NCBI RefSeq assembly: GCF_029227915.1
Contig: NC_079884.1
Span: 25,360,001-25,424,000 of the forward strand
Reading direction: 5' to 3'
Length of the DNA stretch: 64,000 bases
DNA from: Hydractinia symbiolongicarpus
Taxonomy: Eukaryota > Cnidaria > Hydrozoa > Anthoathecata > Hydractiniidae
Below are positions 14,001-30,531 of this stretch, piece after piece. How positions within the stretch are numbered: the first letter of the stretch is position 1; every line of letters begins with the position of its first letter. A program made the position numbers and the translations under genes. The notes beneath the pieces were generated by a model. The model was not told the origin of the DNA, did not search any database, and saw only the letters and a list, made by a program, of their open reading frames with translations.

Positions 14001-14131
14001 GTGAGATCTTTGACAGTATACACACTTAGTTCATCAACAAAGTACAATGTAAGTAGCAATTGTCACCTTTCCTTCTGAAAATCATTGTAAAAATACTGCT
14101 AATACTAATGAGACGTTTAATTATATTTTAG

Positions 14132-17100
14132 ATGAAGTCTCTTGTATGTATACTCCTTCTTGGTGTAATTTCGCAAGGATATGCATTTCAATGCGATGCT
14201 ATGTTTTCTGGACGGGTAAGTGATGTTCAGTTAAGCATGATACAGAAATATAATTCTGTAATCTTTTAGAGTCAAGCCGATTCAAATGCAAGCAATTCAT
14301 TTACGAGGAATCCATAGGATCACTACCTAGTAGAGCAAGATCTTTCAGTAAAACGCTAAATTGATTAAGTTTGTTGTTTTTCTTGTTTAAAGGTATGCGG
14401 TAAATACCAGAAAGCTAGCAAATCACTTACTGATGCAGTTCAAATAACCAACATGGCCATGGCAGATGCTGTTAGCGAGATTGCTCACGATACTGAAATT
14501 TTATTTCAAGCCTTTTTGCCATCGTTGAAAAATACCAACATGAAAGATCAAGTGATCCGCTTAGGAAAGCACTCTGTAATTCGTATTTCTTCCAACATGA
14601 CAACAGAAGAAGTGAAAGCTGTGATGGACGGTAAAATTTGATATCTTTTCTAGCTATTTTGACACCTATAAATTCGGCTTTGTAAGAACAAGTTTAAATT
14701 GGATATCTTAAGGGGGACTTCAAAACGAGTTATTGATTTTTGAATTTAGTGACTTACACGAAAAGTAACGTTTAAAATCATCTTAAATATCACATTGACA
14801 TCCAAATATAAGTAAAAATGACAGAAACGTTCCATACATATATTGGACATCCATAATTTATTCGATAAGCACTTATCTTGCTATTAAATCAAGCTTTCTA
14901 ATAAAATAAACTTGAAACTTTTTTTGAACTAGCTAGTTAGCTATATTCTTCTAAATTTTGCATATAACAAGCTTCTTGCACATAAAGCCAGTCAAAGCAA
15001 CAACATCACTTTTAAATCTTTTAGCTAGTCGAATAGCATTTTTTAACAAATATTGCCCCCCATGTTGTCTTCTTGTGTTTTCCTTGTCAAAACAAACTTT
15101 CGAAATACTGATATTTAATATATTTAGCTCATTTTAGCGCCAAAAAAATACTAAAAAAAATATTTCTTTTAATTAGAAAATAACAATAAAAATATCAAAC
15201 TTATCATAAAAAAAAGAAATTATTCATTACCAATTTGTATGTACAATACTTGATCTTTCCAGTGGTCTATTTATTTGACACTATTATTCAGAATTTACGA
15301 GGATGGAGAGTTTTCCATGTCGGGGAGCTTATTTGAACCGCTTTGTAGCCCCTGTAAGGCAATTAATTTTTGCGTAAACTATTTTTTTCTAAAAAATGGT
15401 GTACAAGAAGATTAATTTTTGCGAGTCAGCCATGTTGAAATATTTCACGATGATTTTTTTTTCCCACTTAATAAACTATTTTAAGACACTTTAATTTTTT
15501 TTATATCTTTACTGATAATATTTCGATTTGATTTCATTTAAAGCCTACTTATTAACATAATGCTTATATCACAGCGGTTGACTTTTATTTTTATCACTTT
15601 CGAAAAATCCAGGAATTTTCAGGGATTATTGGGCAGAAAATGTTTTGGATAAATTCGCAAACTCGACGAAAATTACCTAAATCAGCGGAGATTATATGAA
15701 ACACAATGACATTATTATCTGATGTAGGTATGTTGAAATGGTTAAAGACGTTGTCCACGGTCGGAATGATTGGTGATAAGGAATTTGAAATATTCAGCAA
15801 GGTTATTGATGAAGCCATGAAGAAAATTCTTTCAACCAGCAGTAACGCTTATCTCATCGTCGGTGAGTGTTCTCATCTCAACATTACTATTTCTTACATT
15901 AAGCGTCAGACTTTTTATGCTTTGCACTGAAATACCAATCATGCGCCAATTATGCCTTTGTAAGAATACATTTTCATTAATTTGGCTTTGGTTAATATTT
16001 TCGAAACAAAATTATAATTTAAATTTGCTCTCAACATGTGATATGGATTTTTGTTTATCCTTTAAAAAGAGATCAGGGGATTTTATAACCCTTTAATTTT
16101 TGCGTATTTTTCATTCTGCACTAATCAAAACAAATCAAAACAACATCAACTTTAAAAGTTTTCAGAAGCATCCCTTCCCTTCTTGCAAATATTTCAATGT
16201 TATGACTTTTTTGTTCATTTCGCGCGCATTCTCCGATGCTGTGACAAATTAAAGATGGTGTTTGATTTTATGTTTTAAGATAAGATTGCGAAAGTCAAAG
16301 AAGCTTTAAAAAATGCTTTAAGTGGAGTCAGCTTTATCACAAGAACTTTAATCTTAAAAGCTGTGGACAGATTCAATGGACGCTTGGATCAGCTCTCAAC
16401 AAAACTCTGCAGCATCTTGACAGCGTTTGGTCTTGGAGATAGTAAGTATTTCTAATATATTATCAAAAATCAGAATTTTAAAAATGAACAAATACAGTAA
16501 CAGGACTTTCGAAAATCTTAAGTTTTTTACATGGAATATAAGAATATGTAATTTTGCTTTCACTTTAGGATGTCTGGCTATCAAGGCAAAGATCGATGCA
16601 GTCATTGCCAAAGTAACTGGGAAAGTTGCTTCTGATGCAATCACTAAAGCACAGTCAGCTATTGCTGTGTCTGAAGTGCATCTGTTTGAGATGTTCGAAG
16701 AGATTGACAAAGACACACCAATTGTGAAACGTGGGATTTCAGATAGTAAGTGTATTGCACTATCTAGCGACAATCTTTAAAAGAATCTACAGTTTAGCTA
16801 CCTATTTTTTTTCTCTTGAAAGGAACATTAACAATTCTATAATAATACTCTTCAATATCTATTTTGACTCTTTAACATATTTAAGGAAAGAGCTGCCTCT
16901 GTATTCTGTTAACTTTGAGGATACGTATATGCACCTGTATCGGAAATCTAAAATTGATTTTCCTGATGCTGATATATGTAATTTATTTTTAGCCTGGAGC
17001 AAGGTTCAAAAAGCAATGAAAGATCTGGGAGATAAGATCACGGATGCAACGAAGAAAGCAATTGAGGAGTATAAACCAAAAATTAAGGATGCTTTGACTA

Positions 17101-17204
17101 AGGTGAAGACAGTTGTTATTGATGGAGCAAGGAAAATCATTATTGAAGTTCATGGTGGCATTGTAAAAATCCTTACTGACGGAGTGACAGGCACATCAGA
17201 CTAA
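14132..17204 (+). CDS. Secreted helical protein with a KR-cleavable C-terminal module (unknown family)
   Basis: Exons join(14132..14215, 14393..14630, 15728..15862, 16280..16441, 16569..16745, 16993..17204); phases agree, 335 residues. Starts with a clear signal peptide (MKSLVCILLLGVISQGYA). The body is alpha-helical, Ala/Lys-rich, with few cysteines and no recognised domain. The penultimate exon ends in VKRGISD and the last exon encodes TWSKVQKAMKDLGDKIT... with an EEYKPKIKDAL core, clearly homologous to the repeated modules of the gene at 27.6 kb. KR before GISD is a typical prohormone-convertase/furin-type site, so a 75-residue C-terminal piece could be released. A likely 5'UTR exon ends at 14048 (AAT|GTAAGT), and its intron ends at TTTTAG directly before the ATG. 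Function unknown; secreted effector or structural peptide is inference. Confidence 0.75.
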
Positions 17205-17373
17205 AAAACTTTGTAACTCTCATGTTAACGTAATAACATGCATATATAGCAATACAATACGGTTACGTTCTTTTTTCTACTCCTTTCTCGTAAGAAAGTA
17301 ACGGATACTTAATGAGCCTAGGATTCGATGTTTTGACTCCCTATCCTTTCCACTTCCGCATTACTCCCCGATT

Positions 17374-18107
17374 TCTTAACCCTATTCGGTCCAGGGGGAG
17401 GGAGGAGGGGATTCCTTCTCTTCAACATGTCGATCCAAATTCAGATAAACGATTCGCATAAACGTTTTTAGTTTTGAGAAAAAACAAGCAACAAAATCAT
17501 CCCATAAATCTTTTACAATTGCATTCTACAATTGCATTGCAAATTTCCGTGATGAAAGTAGTAACTGTAGAAACTACCAGACCGCACATTTCTGAAATGG
17601 TATACAGATAATAACATCCTAATTCCTGTATATACAGATTGTCTATCTTTTATCTGGCTGTATGTGTAAAACTATCTCCATCAGTCGCTACTTGGAGGTG
17701 ATTTTTCGACGGTGGTGACTAGCATGTATTGCCAAAAGTAACACAGTGGGTCGTGTCCAAGCACGTAGGTTGTTATTTCCTCATTCTATTTAAACAAAGG
17801 AAAAGTTCACTGGCGGCTGCACCGGTGTGTCCCCGCACTAGTTTAGCAATCAGAAACTTTTTAAACAGAATGTTAAAGTTAGCTCTAGAATTAAAGTAAT
17901 TGACTTTTGAGCAGATAAAGGTATTGTGGACATATTTCAGCTTTCGATAAGGTCTCAGAGAAAGTGCTGACATAAGTATAACTTTTCTTTCTTGTTGTGT
18001 TATAAATGCGTCAAGTTTATTTCAATTTGGAAAAGCCTCTCAACGTTATAGACACTCCTCCCCCGGTCATAATATGTTCGAATAACCCCGAACGGAACAG
18101 GGTTAAG
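17374..18107. mobile_element. Candidate non-autonomous DNA transposon with imperfect TIRs
   Basis: The left end CTTAACCCTATTCGGTCC (17374) is matched in inverse orientation at 18087-18107 (reverse complement CTTAACCCTGTTCCGTTCGG), each followed inward by a GGGGGAG-type block. The same end, inverted, occurs alone at about 11780-11797 (GGACCGAATAGGGTTAAG). No coding capacity seen. Boundaries and target duplication are not proven. Confidence 0.4.
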
Positions 18108-19192
18108 CAGCCCACACATGGACCCGAAATACGTTTTCAAACCGCAATGAAATTTCGTTGTGTTTACATGCAGTTTTTCAAATCAAGATTGTGTGAACTG
18201 CATATGCGTAATAACTTTGTGCAAATGCACAAGGACTTAAATATACGCAATAGCTTTATACGCATGCGCAATAGTTTCATTTTGAAGAAGAAATAAAATT
18301 TCATTTAGGCTGTTTCAATAAAAAAGAAGATTTTGGGACTTTTGTTTCACGTTTTTTGTTTGCTTGCTTGTTTTTTTATCTTTCTATTCAGCATAGTTTT
18401 TTTATCTTTCTATTCAGCATAGCTAAATTAGTTAGAATTTTTAGCTCAGTTCGGCTTCAAAGAATCATGTTTAGGCTAATCTCGGCATCTTGTATCCTTT
18501 TGAAGTTCAGGACGGCGATACGAATATGCAGGCCCGTACACGTGATTATTAACATTTCTCCTAATAACTCAGATTTTTCTTAAAGATATGTCGTGTGAAG
18601 ATAGCAAAGGCCACGTGATGTCAAAATTAAACTAGTATTTTTAGCAGGTGAACAATTGGTGAAGAAACCAAAACAAGTGAAAGGAACAATATGTTTTTCT
18701 TCAGACAAATAGAGTTGGTCATCATAGTGATTCTGTGATTTTGTTAACGTTAAGGCGATAAAAAAATATAAAAAAATTTTGCGGCAAACATTAGTTGAGC
18801 TAGCTAGCTAGCCGACACTCTGAGCTAGCTAGCTTTTAATGTTTTTAGTTTTGTGGATTTCAATAACTATATTCAGGTCTTTTTTCCAAAATTTTAGCTG
18901 GTTAGACAGTTTAGAAGTTCTTGTCTTGATAAAAGTTGTGCATTCATTTGGTTTGGTTGAATTTTACTTAAGAAGTGTGTTCTATAGTAAACAAGAAGCT
19001 CGACGGCTTGAAGATTTCCGCCTTCAGCATAGATAATAAGTATATAGTGCGAGACTATCCTCAGAGAAAAAAAATCCGCTGCATATTATCTGCAACAAAA
19101 GTTTGACAAGTTTAAAAACAAAAAGAAAACAAAAAGGTAAAGCCAGCGTAAATATCTTTCACTCTGGGGACGAAATTGATTTAAAGATTGAT
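18108..19192. other. Intergenic; short duplication and palindrome only
   Basis: Holds a tandem duplication of about 26 bp (TTTTTATCTTTCTATTCAGC repeated at 18372-18420) and a GAGCTAGCTAGC palindromic patch near 18798-18835. No gene supported. Confidence 0.5.
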
Positions 19193-19800
19193 CATGTTAG
19201 AGAAAGTTTAAGCCTGACTGCATCATGATCACTAAAATAGACATTTTTGACGAGCGCATCGACTTCAAAGGTGTTGAGGATATTCTCATGGACATTATTG
19301 ATGTGGTCAATAAGTGAACCGGATATAAAAGTTGGGGAGGTGACAGCTTGTTTATATTCAGTGAGAAAATCAAGGAAATAGCTTTCGTCACTAAATGTAT
19401 TTACATTAAAATCTCCGAGTATAACATTTCGTTTCCCAAAAAATGTTGAATAAGGTATAATGACTCCTCTCGATTAAGAGAATTTTTACAATATAGAAGT
19501 AGAAAACTAACAGGATTCTTTTGAAAGGTTTTCTTCGTCATTTTAAAGAATTATTACATCTGCAATTTTTACAATATTAAATAATTCTATTTTTATTATG
19601 ACCAACTAAAAGACTAGAAAACCTATCCACATTGTTGTTTGGAATTAAAGTAAAGTAATTTAGTTTTGTGTCGCAGTATGAATTAAATGATATCTGAGTT
19701 TCTTTTAGGCATAATAAATCACTTTCCATGAGAACGCTGTCGGACTTAATATCATTTTTATGTTTGTTGTAGGACCTTGTATTAAGCAAAGTTACTATGA
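19193..19800 (-). pseudogene. Endonuclease/exonuclease/phosphatase-fold domain of the Helentron, broken
   Basis: Two pieces: LNTRSYNKHKNDIKSDSVLM with SDLLCLKETQIS (19577-19789), and VILGDFNVNTFSDESYF with SLIDHI and YFSDHDAVRLKLSL (about 19193-19440). GDFN and SDHDAV are catalytic motifs of this fold. The two pieces lie in different frames separated by unreadable sequence. Confidence 0.8.
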
Positions 19801-19899
19801 TAAAATTTTCACTAATTACGCCTGTATCTTTTGATGTGCTTGCATATAATTGTATTGCTCGGTTGCTCGTGTGTCTGATTTAAAAACTGATCTGGAAAA

Positions 19900-20652
19900 T
19901 GTCCCCGTTAGGTATAAACCCTAAGCTTGTGACTCGATTTAATGCGACATAGATTTGTCCTGAGTGAAAGGCTCGTTGCTTTATTAAATCAAAAGAAACA
20001 TCAATTTTATCAAATGTTTTTCCTTAAACCTTGTGAACAGTACAAGCCCATGACAGCATTAGTGGGAAATGCATTCATTTCATAGTAGGTGAAGTTAGAT
20101 TCTGTTTGTTAAGTTTGATTTCCTTTTCTATCCTGCTTATTGGAATAACTTTTTCTTGCATAGCATATGGACTGTTCTCATAGCTTTAACTCCTGTGTTT
20201 TCGTCTGCCATTTTTAACCCTAATCCATCGGTTTTTATGAGATGAACAGTCCCAATCTGTCCGTTAATAAGTTTATCAGATATATCGATATTTGATGTCA
20301 ACATGACTTTCGCGTTGAGTTTTAAAAGAAGGTTTTGAGCTAGTCCACCTGTCTCCATTTGAGTGCGGCTATAGAGTTTTTGCACCATTGACACAGGAAC
20401 ATTTTCTGGAATTTTGTCAATGGCCTCTATATTTATTTCATCCGATACTATACTGTTTAGCATATTTTTGTTGTGTTTAGAGGCAGGTTGGTTTTCAGCA
20501 CAGATATGAATCTCATCTTTGGGGTTGTTCGGGTCATTTTGCAAAATAAATTTAGATTTCAGTAAATCTTCGTGTCGCGTTTCTAATTTACCTACTCTGA
20601 TATTGTTTAATAATTCAATCAAACATTGCATCTCAGAATTTTTTTTTACCAA
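19900..20652 (-). pseudogene. PIF1-like helicase, C-terminal half, broken
   Basis: Shows LNAKVMLTSNIDISDKLING followed by QIGTVHLI, then MHFPLMLSWACTVHKV and SGQIYVALNRVTSLGF, the C-terminal motifs of PIF1/Helitron helicases. Stops interrupt it before MHFPLML and after TVHKV. I see no Walker A motif in the sequence between this block and the Rep region (20650-21158), so the N-terminal ATPase half appears deleted or unrecognisable. Confidence 0.8.
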
Positions 20653-21204
20653 ATGTGAATGTCAACAATCTGCACTTCCTGTTAGAAAGATGTGAATTGG
20701 CTTAATCTTATGGTGTGCGTTACATGCCAAGCTTTTTGTGTAAGTTCTAACCTAATCATTTACGACTTCAAAAACTTGATTAAATTTCATTTAATTTTCG
20801 TTTTATGGATTTCATAGAAAATTCGAGGTTTACAAACCGATGAAAAAGTGTTCCTAATAACTGGGATGTTTTCGGTCTCATTTTTAACTTTGTTATTGCT
20901 ATCGTAATTTTCGTCATTTTCTTGTTCAGCGAAGGAATCAAGATGATTTACATTCGTGTGAAAATTTATCATCGCTTCTTCAACAAGTTCACCGTATGGT
21001 TCGCATATTCTTTTATTTACATTTATAATTTCTAATACACCAATAATTTCTCTAAGTAAGTACCTGAGTTTTTGCTTAGCAATTCTGCTTCCTGGCGAAA
21101 AGGATAAAACATAAAAAGCAAATGATGTGCACATACTTCTGGGTTTTTTTCTCGACAAGGCACATGGTACCTTAGAACACCTTTTCTTTTCGTAAAGGCA
21201 ACGT

Positions 21205-22730
21205 TTATTTTATGGACATAAAAGGTAGAGTTTTCGAATAAAGAGATTCCATGTGAATATCAGCTTTTATTTCTTCAAGTACTTCTGGTTGGCTGTCATT
21301 TTTATCTTTTGGTTTTATTTTCATAGCGTAACTTGACAAGAACTCAGCATAACACATTTGCTCCAACATAGGGTATTTCGTTTTTTTAAATTCTGAATTT
21401 GGTCTATCCATGTGTCTATCCAACATACTTCCTTTAAAAATATCAGTACTGTCTGGTGGCAAACTTAAATTCTCCTCTTCGTTACGACATACCCTATATC
21501 TCTTCTCAGGAATGTTACTATTTGCAAAAACTACAACAGGAAATGTCTTTCGTAACCAGATTTCTGGCATTATAATAGCAACTGCTTCTTGGACTGACAT
21601 TTCGCGATGATTTTGATAAGCATTTGCAATTGATTTCATTTGCACAAATAACGAATCACCAGTTTCTAATGTTGCTTTTTTCATCGTTTCTGAAGATTTG
21701 TCTTCAGCTTTAGATAGATAAGCGCACATGTAAGAAACCGCTTTATAATAGTCAAGAACGTGCTGAATGTCTATGTTGGCTTCCCATGCCTTCAAACCCT
21801 CTGTGAAATAGTTATTAATAAAACAAGAATCTGAAAGCCTTTGAAAGTAAATTTGAAATCCACTATCAGGAGATATGCTCAGTGCTTTTTCCTACTCTTT
21901 TTTTGTAATGGCTAAACTTTGAAGAATCTCTTCAATTGTACATGGTTGGATATAATTAGTTTCATATGGATTCAAATTTGAATCTATGTAAGTTTTTACT
22001 TTTTCTAGTATAGTCTTCCTTTCCTTTAACAGTATTTCCCTTTCTTCCTTAGAGATGTTGTCAGGTAAGGGCTCAGCGACAATTGTATGGTCTGTAAAAT
22101 ATTTCCCGAAAGAGTATTGACAATCGTTTTTTTTTATATTTACGACAAGATTTGGAATGAGAATGTGTTAGACATGTCGAAACTAGTTTGTGAAGACCTG
22201 GGTTGCATTTAACTATGTTATCCACAAAGGCAATATATTCTTTCTTATTATCGTTACGGAAAATTGGTGCATTAACAACCCATAATAAAGAGTGGATGCT
22301 ACCTCTTACCTGAAATTCAATTCTCATGACGTAGTAGTTTACTTTACCTAACGGTCCGTTGACGACTATGGCTTTAAGAAAGGTCTCAATCCGCTATTGG
22401 GAATGTCTTGCTAAAAGAACTGGATTGCTGTTAAGAATCTCAGTTTGTTGATAATAATTTAGATTGTCGATTTCTTCTTCAGTTATGTCATTTCCTTGTA
22501 GCTTAGTGATGATTTTAACCAGTTCATTCTATCTCAAATCTGCGCAAGACAAAGTCATAAAAAGCGTTGGAAGTCCTAGCTGTTTTACCATAGCAAAAAC
22601 TTCAAAGAAAAATTGTTTCCAATATGCAGGAGTTCCTTTCAATGTGTCATAAATGTGAAAGCGTCGTCACTGGCTATAAAGTCTTTCTTTTAAATTTTAA
22701 GACATCATTCCTGCTGTAAGACCGTCCGCT
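21205..22730 (-). pseudogene. Helitron Rep (HUH endonuclease) region, broken
   Basis: Fragments GTPAYWKQFFFEVFAMVKQL, NPVLLARHSQ, RIEFQVRGSIHSLLWVVNAP and ANIDIQHVLDYYKAVSYMCA are all Rep landmarks. In the HUH block the family normally has two histidines after RGS; here RGSIHSLLW is two residues shorter and keeps only one, so the metal site is disrupted. The two tyrosines of the catalytic helix (DYYKAVSY) are still visible. In-frame stops occur at several places (for example after CADLR and before RIET). Confidence 0.8.
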
Positions 22731-22764
22731 TTAATTTTTTGCATAGCGGTTTTTATGCGACTAT

Positions 22765-23163
22765 TTAAATTAAATTAAGTTGAGTCACTTCATGAAACTT
22801 CTGTCTAGAATTAACTAATCTTAGGTTGAAATACTTGGTCGGGGAAAGTGGTACATTTCTTTTCGTGTGATATCCAAATTTACCGGTTGGAAGTAAATAA
22901 GGGTGGGAAAGTTCTTCACAATGCTCATCAGAAATTATTGGTATGGAAAATTTGTTCTCGCCTGGAGCAATAGCAATATTTCCGTCGTCAAATTGTTCAT
23001 GTGGAACAGTTGGAACAAAAGACGTCTCTTGGCAAGGCAAGCGATATTCGTTTAACGGATTTTCTTTCTCTTCTTCGTTATCGTCCGAGTAATCCTCGTT
23101 CTTGGTTTTTACGTCGCTGATCTTATTACTTGGTGTTGATTCTATTGCAAAGTCAATGTTCAT
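22765..23163 (-). pseudogene. Helitron N-terminal region
   Basis: Contains SDEHCEELSHPYLLPTGKFG followed by a VPLSPTKYFNLRL segment, a conserved block that precedes the Rep domain in Helitron proteins. The open frame stops near 22765 and resumes in other frames downstream. Confidence 0.8.
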
Positions 23164-27541
<4,378 letters not shown>

Positions 27542-27641
27542 CTCTCAAGGTAAGAACATCTTTAAAAAATGAATTGTGACTTGTGAATGTTCTTTTTTTC
27601 TTAATATTCGAAATGAATAAAAAATGACTTTTCTTGTTTAG

Positions 27642-29951
27642 ATGAAGTTTGCATTAGCATTCGTTGTCTTGTTGGCAATCACAAGCACCATCTCATCGTA
27701 CTCAATCAATCGCCAAGATGAAGAAGGATTTATCGAAAATTTTGAAGAAAAACGCGCCCTTACAGATTGTATGATTTTTTTCTTGAATTTCCACTTTTAT
27801 CATACTTCTATAATATATGTCTTAACTTCTTCCAAATCTAAATTTTTCACTTCTAACAAATTTTTCCCATTTCAGTTTGGAACAAAGTAAAGACCGCTGC
27901 ATCAAAACTGAAGGACGACATCAAAGGCAAGGTATTAAAAGTCTTGGAAGAGTACAAACCAAAGATTGTTGGTGCCTTAAACAACTTCAAGAAAGTGGTT
28001 GTTGATGGTACCAAGAAAGTCATCATCGAGGTGTGTGGACAAATTGTTCGAGTTATTGCTGATGGTGAAAGTGCTACATCTGGTGGAATCTGTCCATCTT
28101 CAATTAAGACTTCAGAAATTTACGTTGAGATTAGTGATGCTCAACCAAGCGCTCTCTCCTTTGGTGACAGTAAGTAGTGAAATAATGGCAAATTTTTACC
28201 TATTTATTGTCTATCCTTCATCCAATTTTCGTTTCTATAGTTAGAACCCCATTGTACAAGTTATATTTGTTTTTAGTTTGGGGCAAAGTAAAAACAGTCG
28301 TTACTGATCTTGGAGACAAAATCGACGCCAAAACAAAAGAATTGATCAATAAATACAAACCACAAATTGTCGAAGGATTAAAAAAAGTACACAAAGTCGT
28401 CGTTATTGAAGGAAAGAAAATCGTCATCCAGATTATTAACGATGTTGTAAAGGTTGTTGTTGGTGGAGATGATGGGGCGTCGACTACTGTTGTCAAGAGG
28501 GGTATTTCTGACAGTAAGCATGCTTATATTTATCTATCACAATTGTGCATTATTCACTGCTTTGTAAATTGGACTCTGAACGAACTGGATATTATACTTC
28601 AGCTTGGAACAAAGTAAAGACCGCTGCATCAAAACTGAAGGACGACATCAAAAACAAGGTATTAAAAGTCTTGGAAGAGTACAAACCAAAGATTGTTGGT
28701 GCCTTAAACAACTTCAAAAAAGTGGTTGTTGATGGTACCAAGAAAGTCATCATCGAGGTGTGTGGACAAATTGTTCGAGTTATTGCTGATGGTGAAAGTG
28801 CTACATCTGGTGGAATCTGTCCATCTTCAATTAAGACTTCAGAAATTTACGTTGAGATTAGTGATGCTCAACCAAGCGCTCTCTCCTTTGGTGACAGTAA
28901 GTAGTGAAATAATGGCAAATTTTTACCTATTTATTGTCTATCCTTCATCCAATTTTCGTTTCTATAGTTAGAACCCCATTGTACAAGTTATATTTGTTTT
29001 TAGTTTGGGCCAAAGTAAAAACAGCCGTTACTGATCTTGGAGACAAAATCGACGCCAAAACAAAAGAATTGATCAATAAATACAAACCACAAATTGTCGA
29101 AGGATTAAAAAAAGTACACAAAGTCGTCGTTATTGAAGGAAAGAAAATCGTCATCCAGATTATTAACGATGTTGTAAAGGTTGTTGTTGGTGGAGATGAT
29201 GGGGCGTCGACTACTGTTGTCAAGAGGGGTATTTCTGACAGTAAGCATGCTTATATTTATCTATCACAATTGTGCATTATTCACTGCTTTGTAAATTGGA
29301 CTCTGAACGAACTGGATATTATACTTCAGCTTGGAACAAAGTAAAGACCGCTGCATCAAAACTGAAGGACGACATCAAAGGCAAGGTATTAAAAGTCTTG
29401 GAAGAGTACAAACCAAAGATTGTTGGTGCCTTAAACAACTTCAAAAAAGTGGTTGTTGATGGTACCAAGAAAGTCATCATCGAGGTGTGTGGACAAATTG
29501 TTCGAGTTATTGCTGATGGTGAAAGTGCTACATCTGGTGGAATCTGTCCATCTTCAATTAAGACTTCCGAAATTTACGTTGAGATTAGTGATGCTCAACC
29601 AAGCGCTCTCTCCTTTGGTGACAGTAAGTAGTGAAATATTGGCATTTTTTTACCTATTTATTGTCTGTCCTTCTTCCCATTTTCGTTTCTATAGTTAGAA
29701 CCCCATTGTACAAATTATATTTATTTTTAGTTTGGGGCAAAGTAAAAACAGCCGTTACTGATCTTGGAGACAAAATCGACGCCAAAACAAAAGAATTGAT
29801 CAATAAATACAAACCAAAAATTGTCGAAGGATTAAAAAAAGTACACAAAGTCGTTGTCATTGAAGGAAAGAAAATTGTTATCCAGATTATTAACGATGTT
29901 GTAAAGGTTGTTGTTGGTGGAGATGATGGAGTATCGACCACGAATTATTGA
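27642..29951 (+). CDS. Secreted polyprotein: three A-B module pairs separated by Lys-Arg sites (unknown family)
   Basis: Exons join(27642..27768, 27876..28169, 28277..28513, 28603..28896, 29004..29240, 29330..29623, 29731..29951); all internal borders are phase 1, total 567 residues. Exon 1 gives a signal peptide (MKFALAFVVLLAITSTISS) and an acidic propiece ending EEKR. Then alternate 98-residue A modules (start WNKVKTAASKLKDDIK, contain EEYKPKIVGAL and two cysteines) and 79-residue B modules (start WGKVKT or WAKVKT, contain NKYKPQIVEGL, no cysteine). A and B are homologous. B1 and B2 end VVKRGISD, so KR occurs before each A-B unit; B3 ends instead in STTNY and stop. Predicted processing would release three A-B units of about 177 residues. 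A 5'UTR exon probably ends at 27550 (CTCAAG|GTAAGA), with the acceptor TTTAG abutting the ATG. AATAAA at about 30067. Function not recognised; antimicrobial, cytolytic or structural roles are only guesses. Confidence 0.8.
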
Positions 29952-30000
29952 AATGGCATAGATTTTTACGTGGAGAAGATTATAACTTGTGTAATTTTTA
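27877..30000 (+). repeat. 727-bp tandem duplication (three units)
   Basis: Units start at about 27877, 28604 and 29331. Each holds one A exon, an intron, one B exon and an intron. Identity extends through the introns: 28170-28276 and 28897-29003 appear identical by eye. The third unit has more substitutions, especially in its first intron and its end. Confidence 0.92.
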
Positions 30001-30141
30001 AGTGAATACGGAAAAAATTCAAAAGGAACGCTTTGTGTTTTTGTTTTGAGTGGCTGTTAAAATATAAATAAACTTTTAAAATTAAAAACCATAGCGTAAC
30101 GTTTACGACAATTTTTTTGAGGATCGAAGCCTAGCCTGTAT

Positions 30142-30235
30142 CAAACCATGTCCCCAGGGTCCTTTTCCGATTTTGTGATTTCGGGACATCTTTGTTATAA
30201 ACAATATGCGAAAACGGACTTTGGGAACTAGGTTG
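30142..30235. mobile_element. MITE of the CAACCTCG...CGAGGTTG family (diverged)
   Basis: The left end CAAACCATGTCCCCAGGGTC and right end TTTGGGAACTAGGTTG are inverted copies of each other, about 94 bp in all, between the polyprotein gene and the VWA gene. Confidence 0.65.
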
Positions 30236-30531
30236 GTCTGTATTAATTAGACAGTGGCATGCTTAGGTCGTGACCACAGATACAATATTAACCAAATATA
30301 ATCTGCAAAAGTTGATGTTCACAACATCAACTCGTCACCAACCTTCACGCCGGCAATATGGTTGTTAGTACCTTTTCATTTTCCTGGACACCAAAGATCC
30401 GAGAGCACACGCCTTGCGAAGTAAAATCAAGATACCTTATATAATATAACGCATAAAATACATTTACTCAGCAGAAGAAATTATTTCCAAATAATTAAAA
30501 AAGATAGGCGTTTTAACTACATATATAAAAA

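Larger units (their letters stand above)
19193..23163 (-). mobile_element. Helentron-type Helitron (Rep-helicase plus endonuclease), decayed
   Basis: On the minus strand, in protein order: Helitron N-terminal region (22765-23163), Rep region (21205-22730), PIF1-like helicase remnants (about 19900-20652) and an apurinic-type endonuclease (19193-19800). A Rep-helicase followed by an endonuclease is the layout of Helentrons. The frame is broken by several stops and shifts, so this copy is non-functional. I could not define the terminal sequences. It sits between the two related secreted-protein genes. Confidence 0.85.

Noticed and set aside
27999-28244. Second plus-strand frame repeated in each 727-bp unit (81 residues)
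   Set aside because: Out-of-frame overlap with A exons; runs through a splice donor and has no independent support.
28218-28496. Minus-strand frames (92-95 residues) repeated at 28945 and 29654
   Set aside because: Antisense shadows of the B-module exons; no splice signals or start context of their own.
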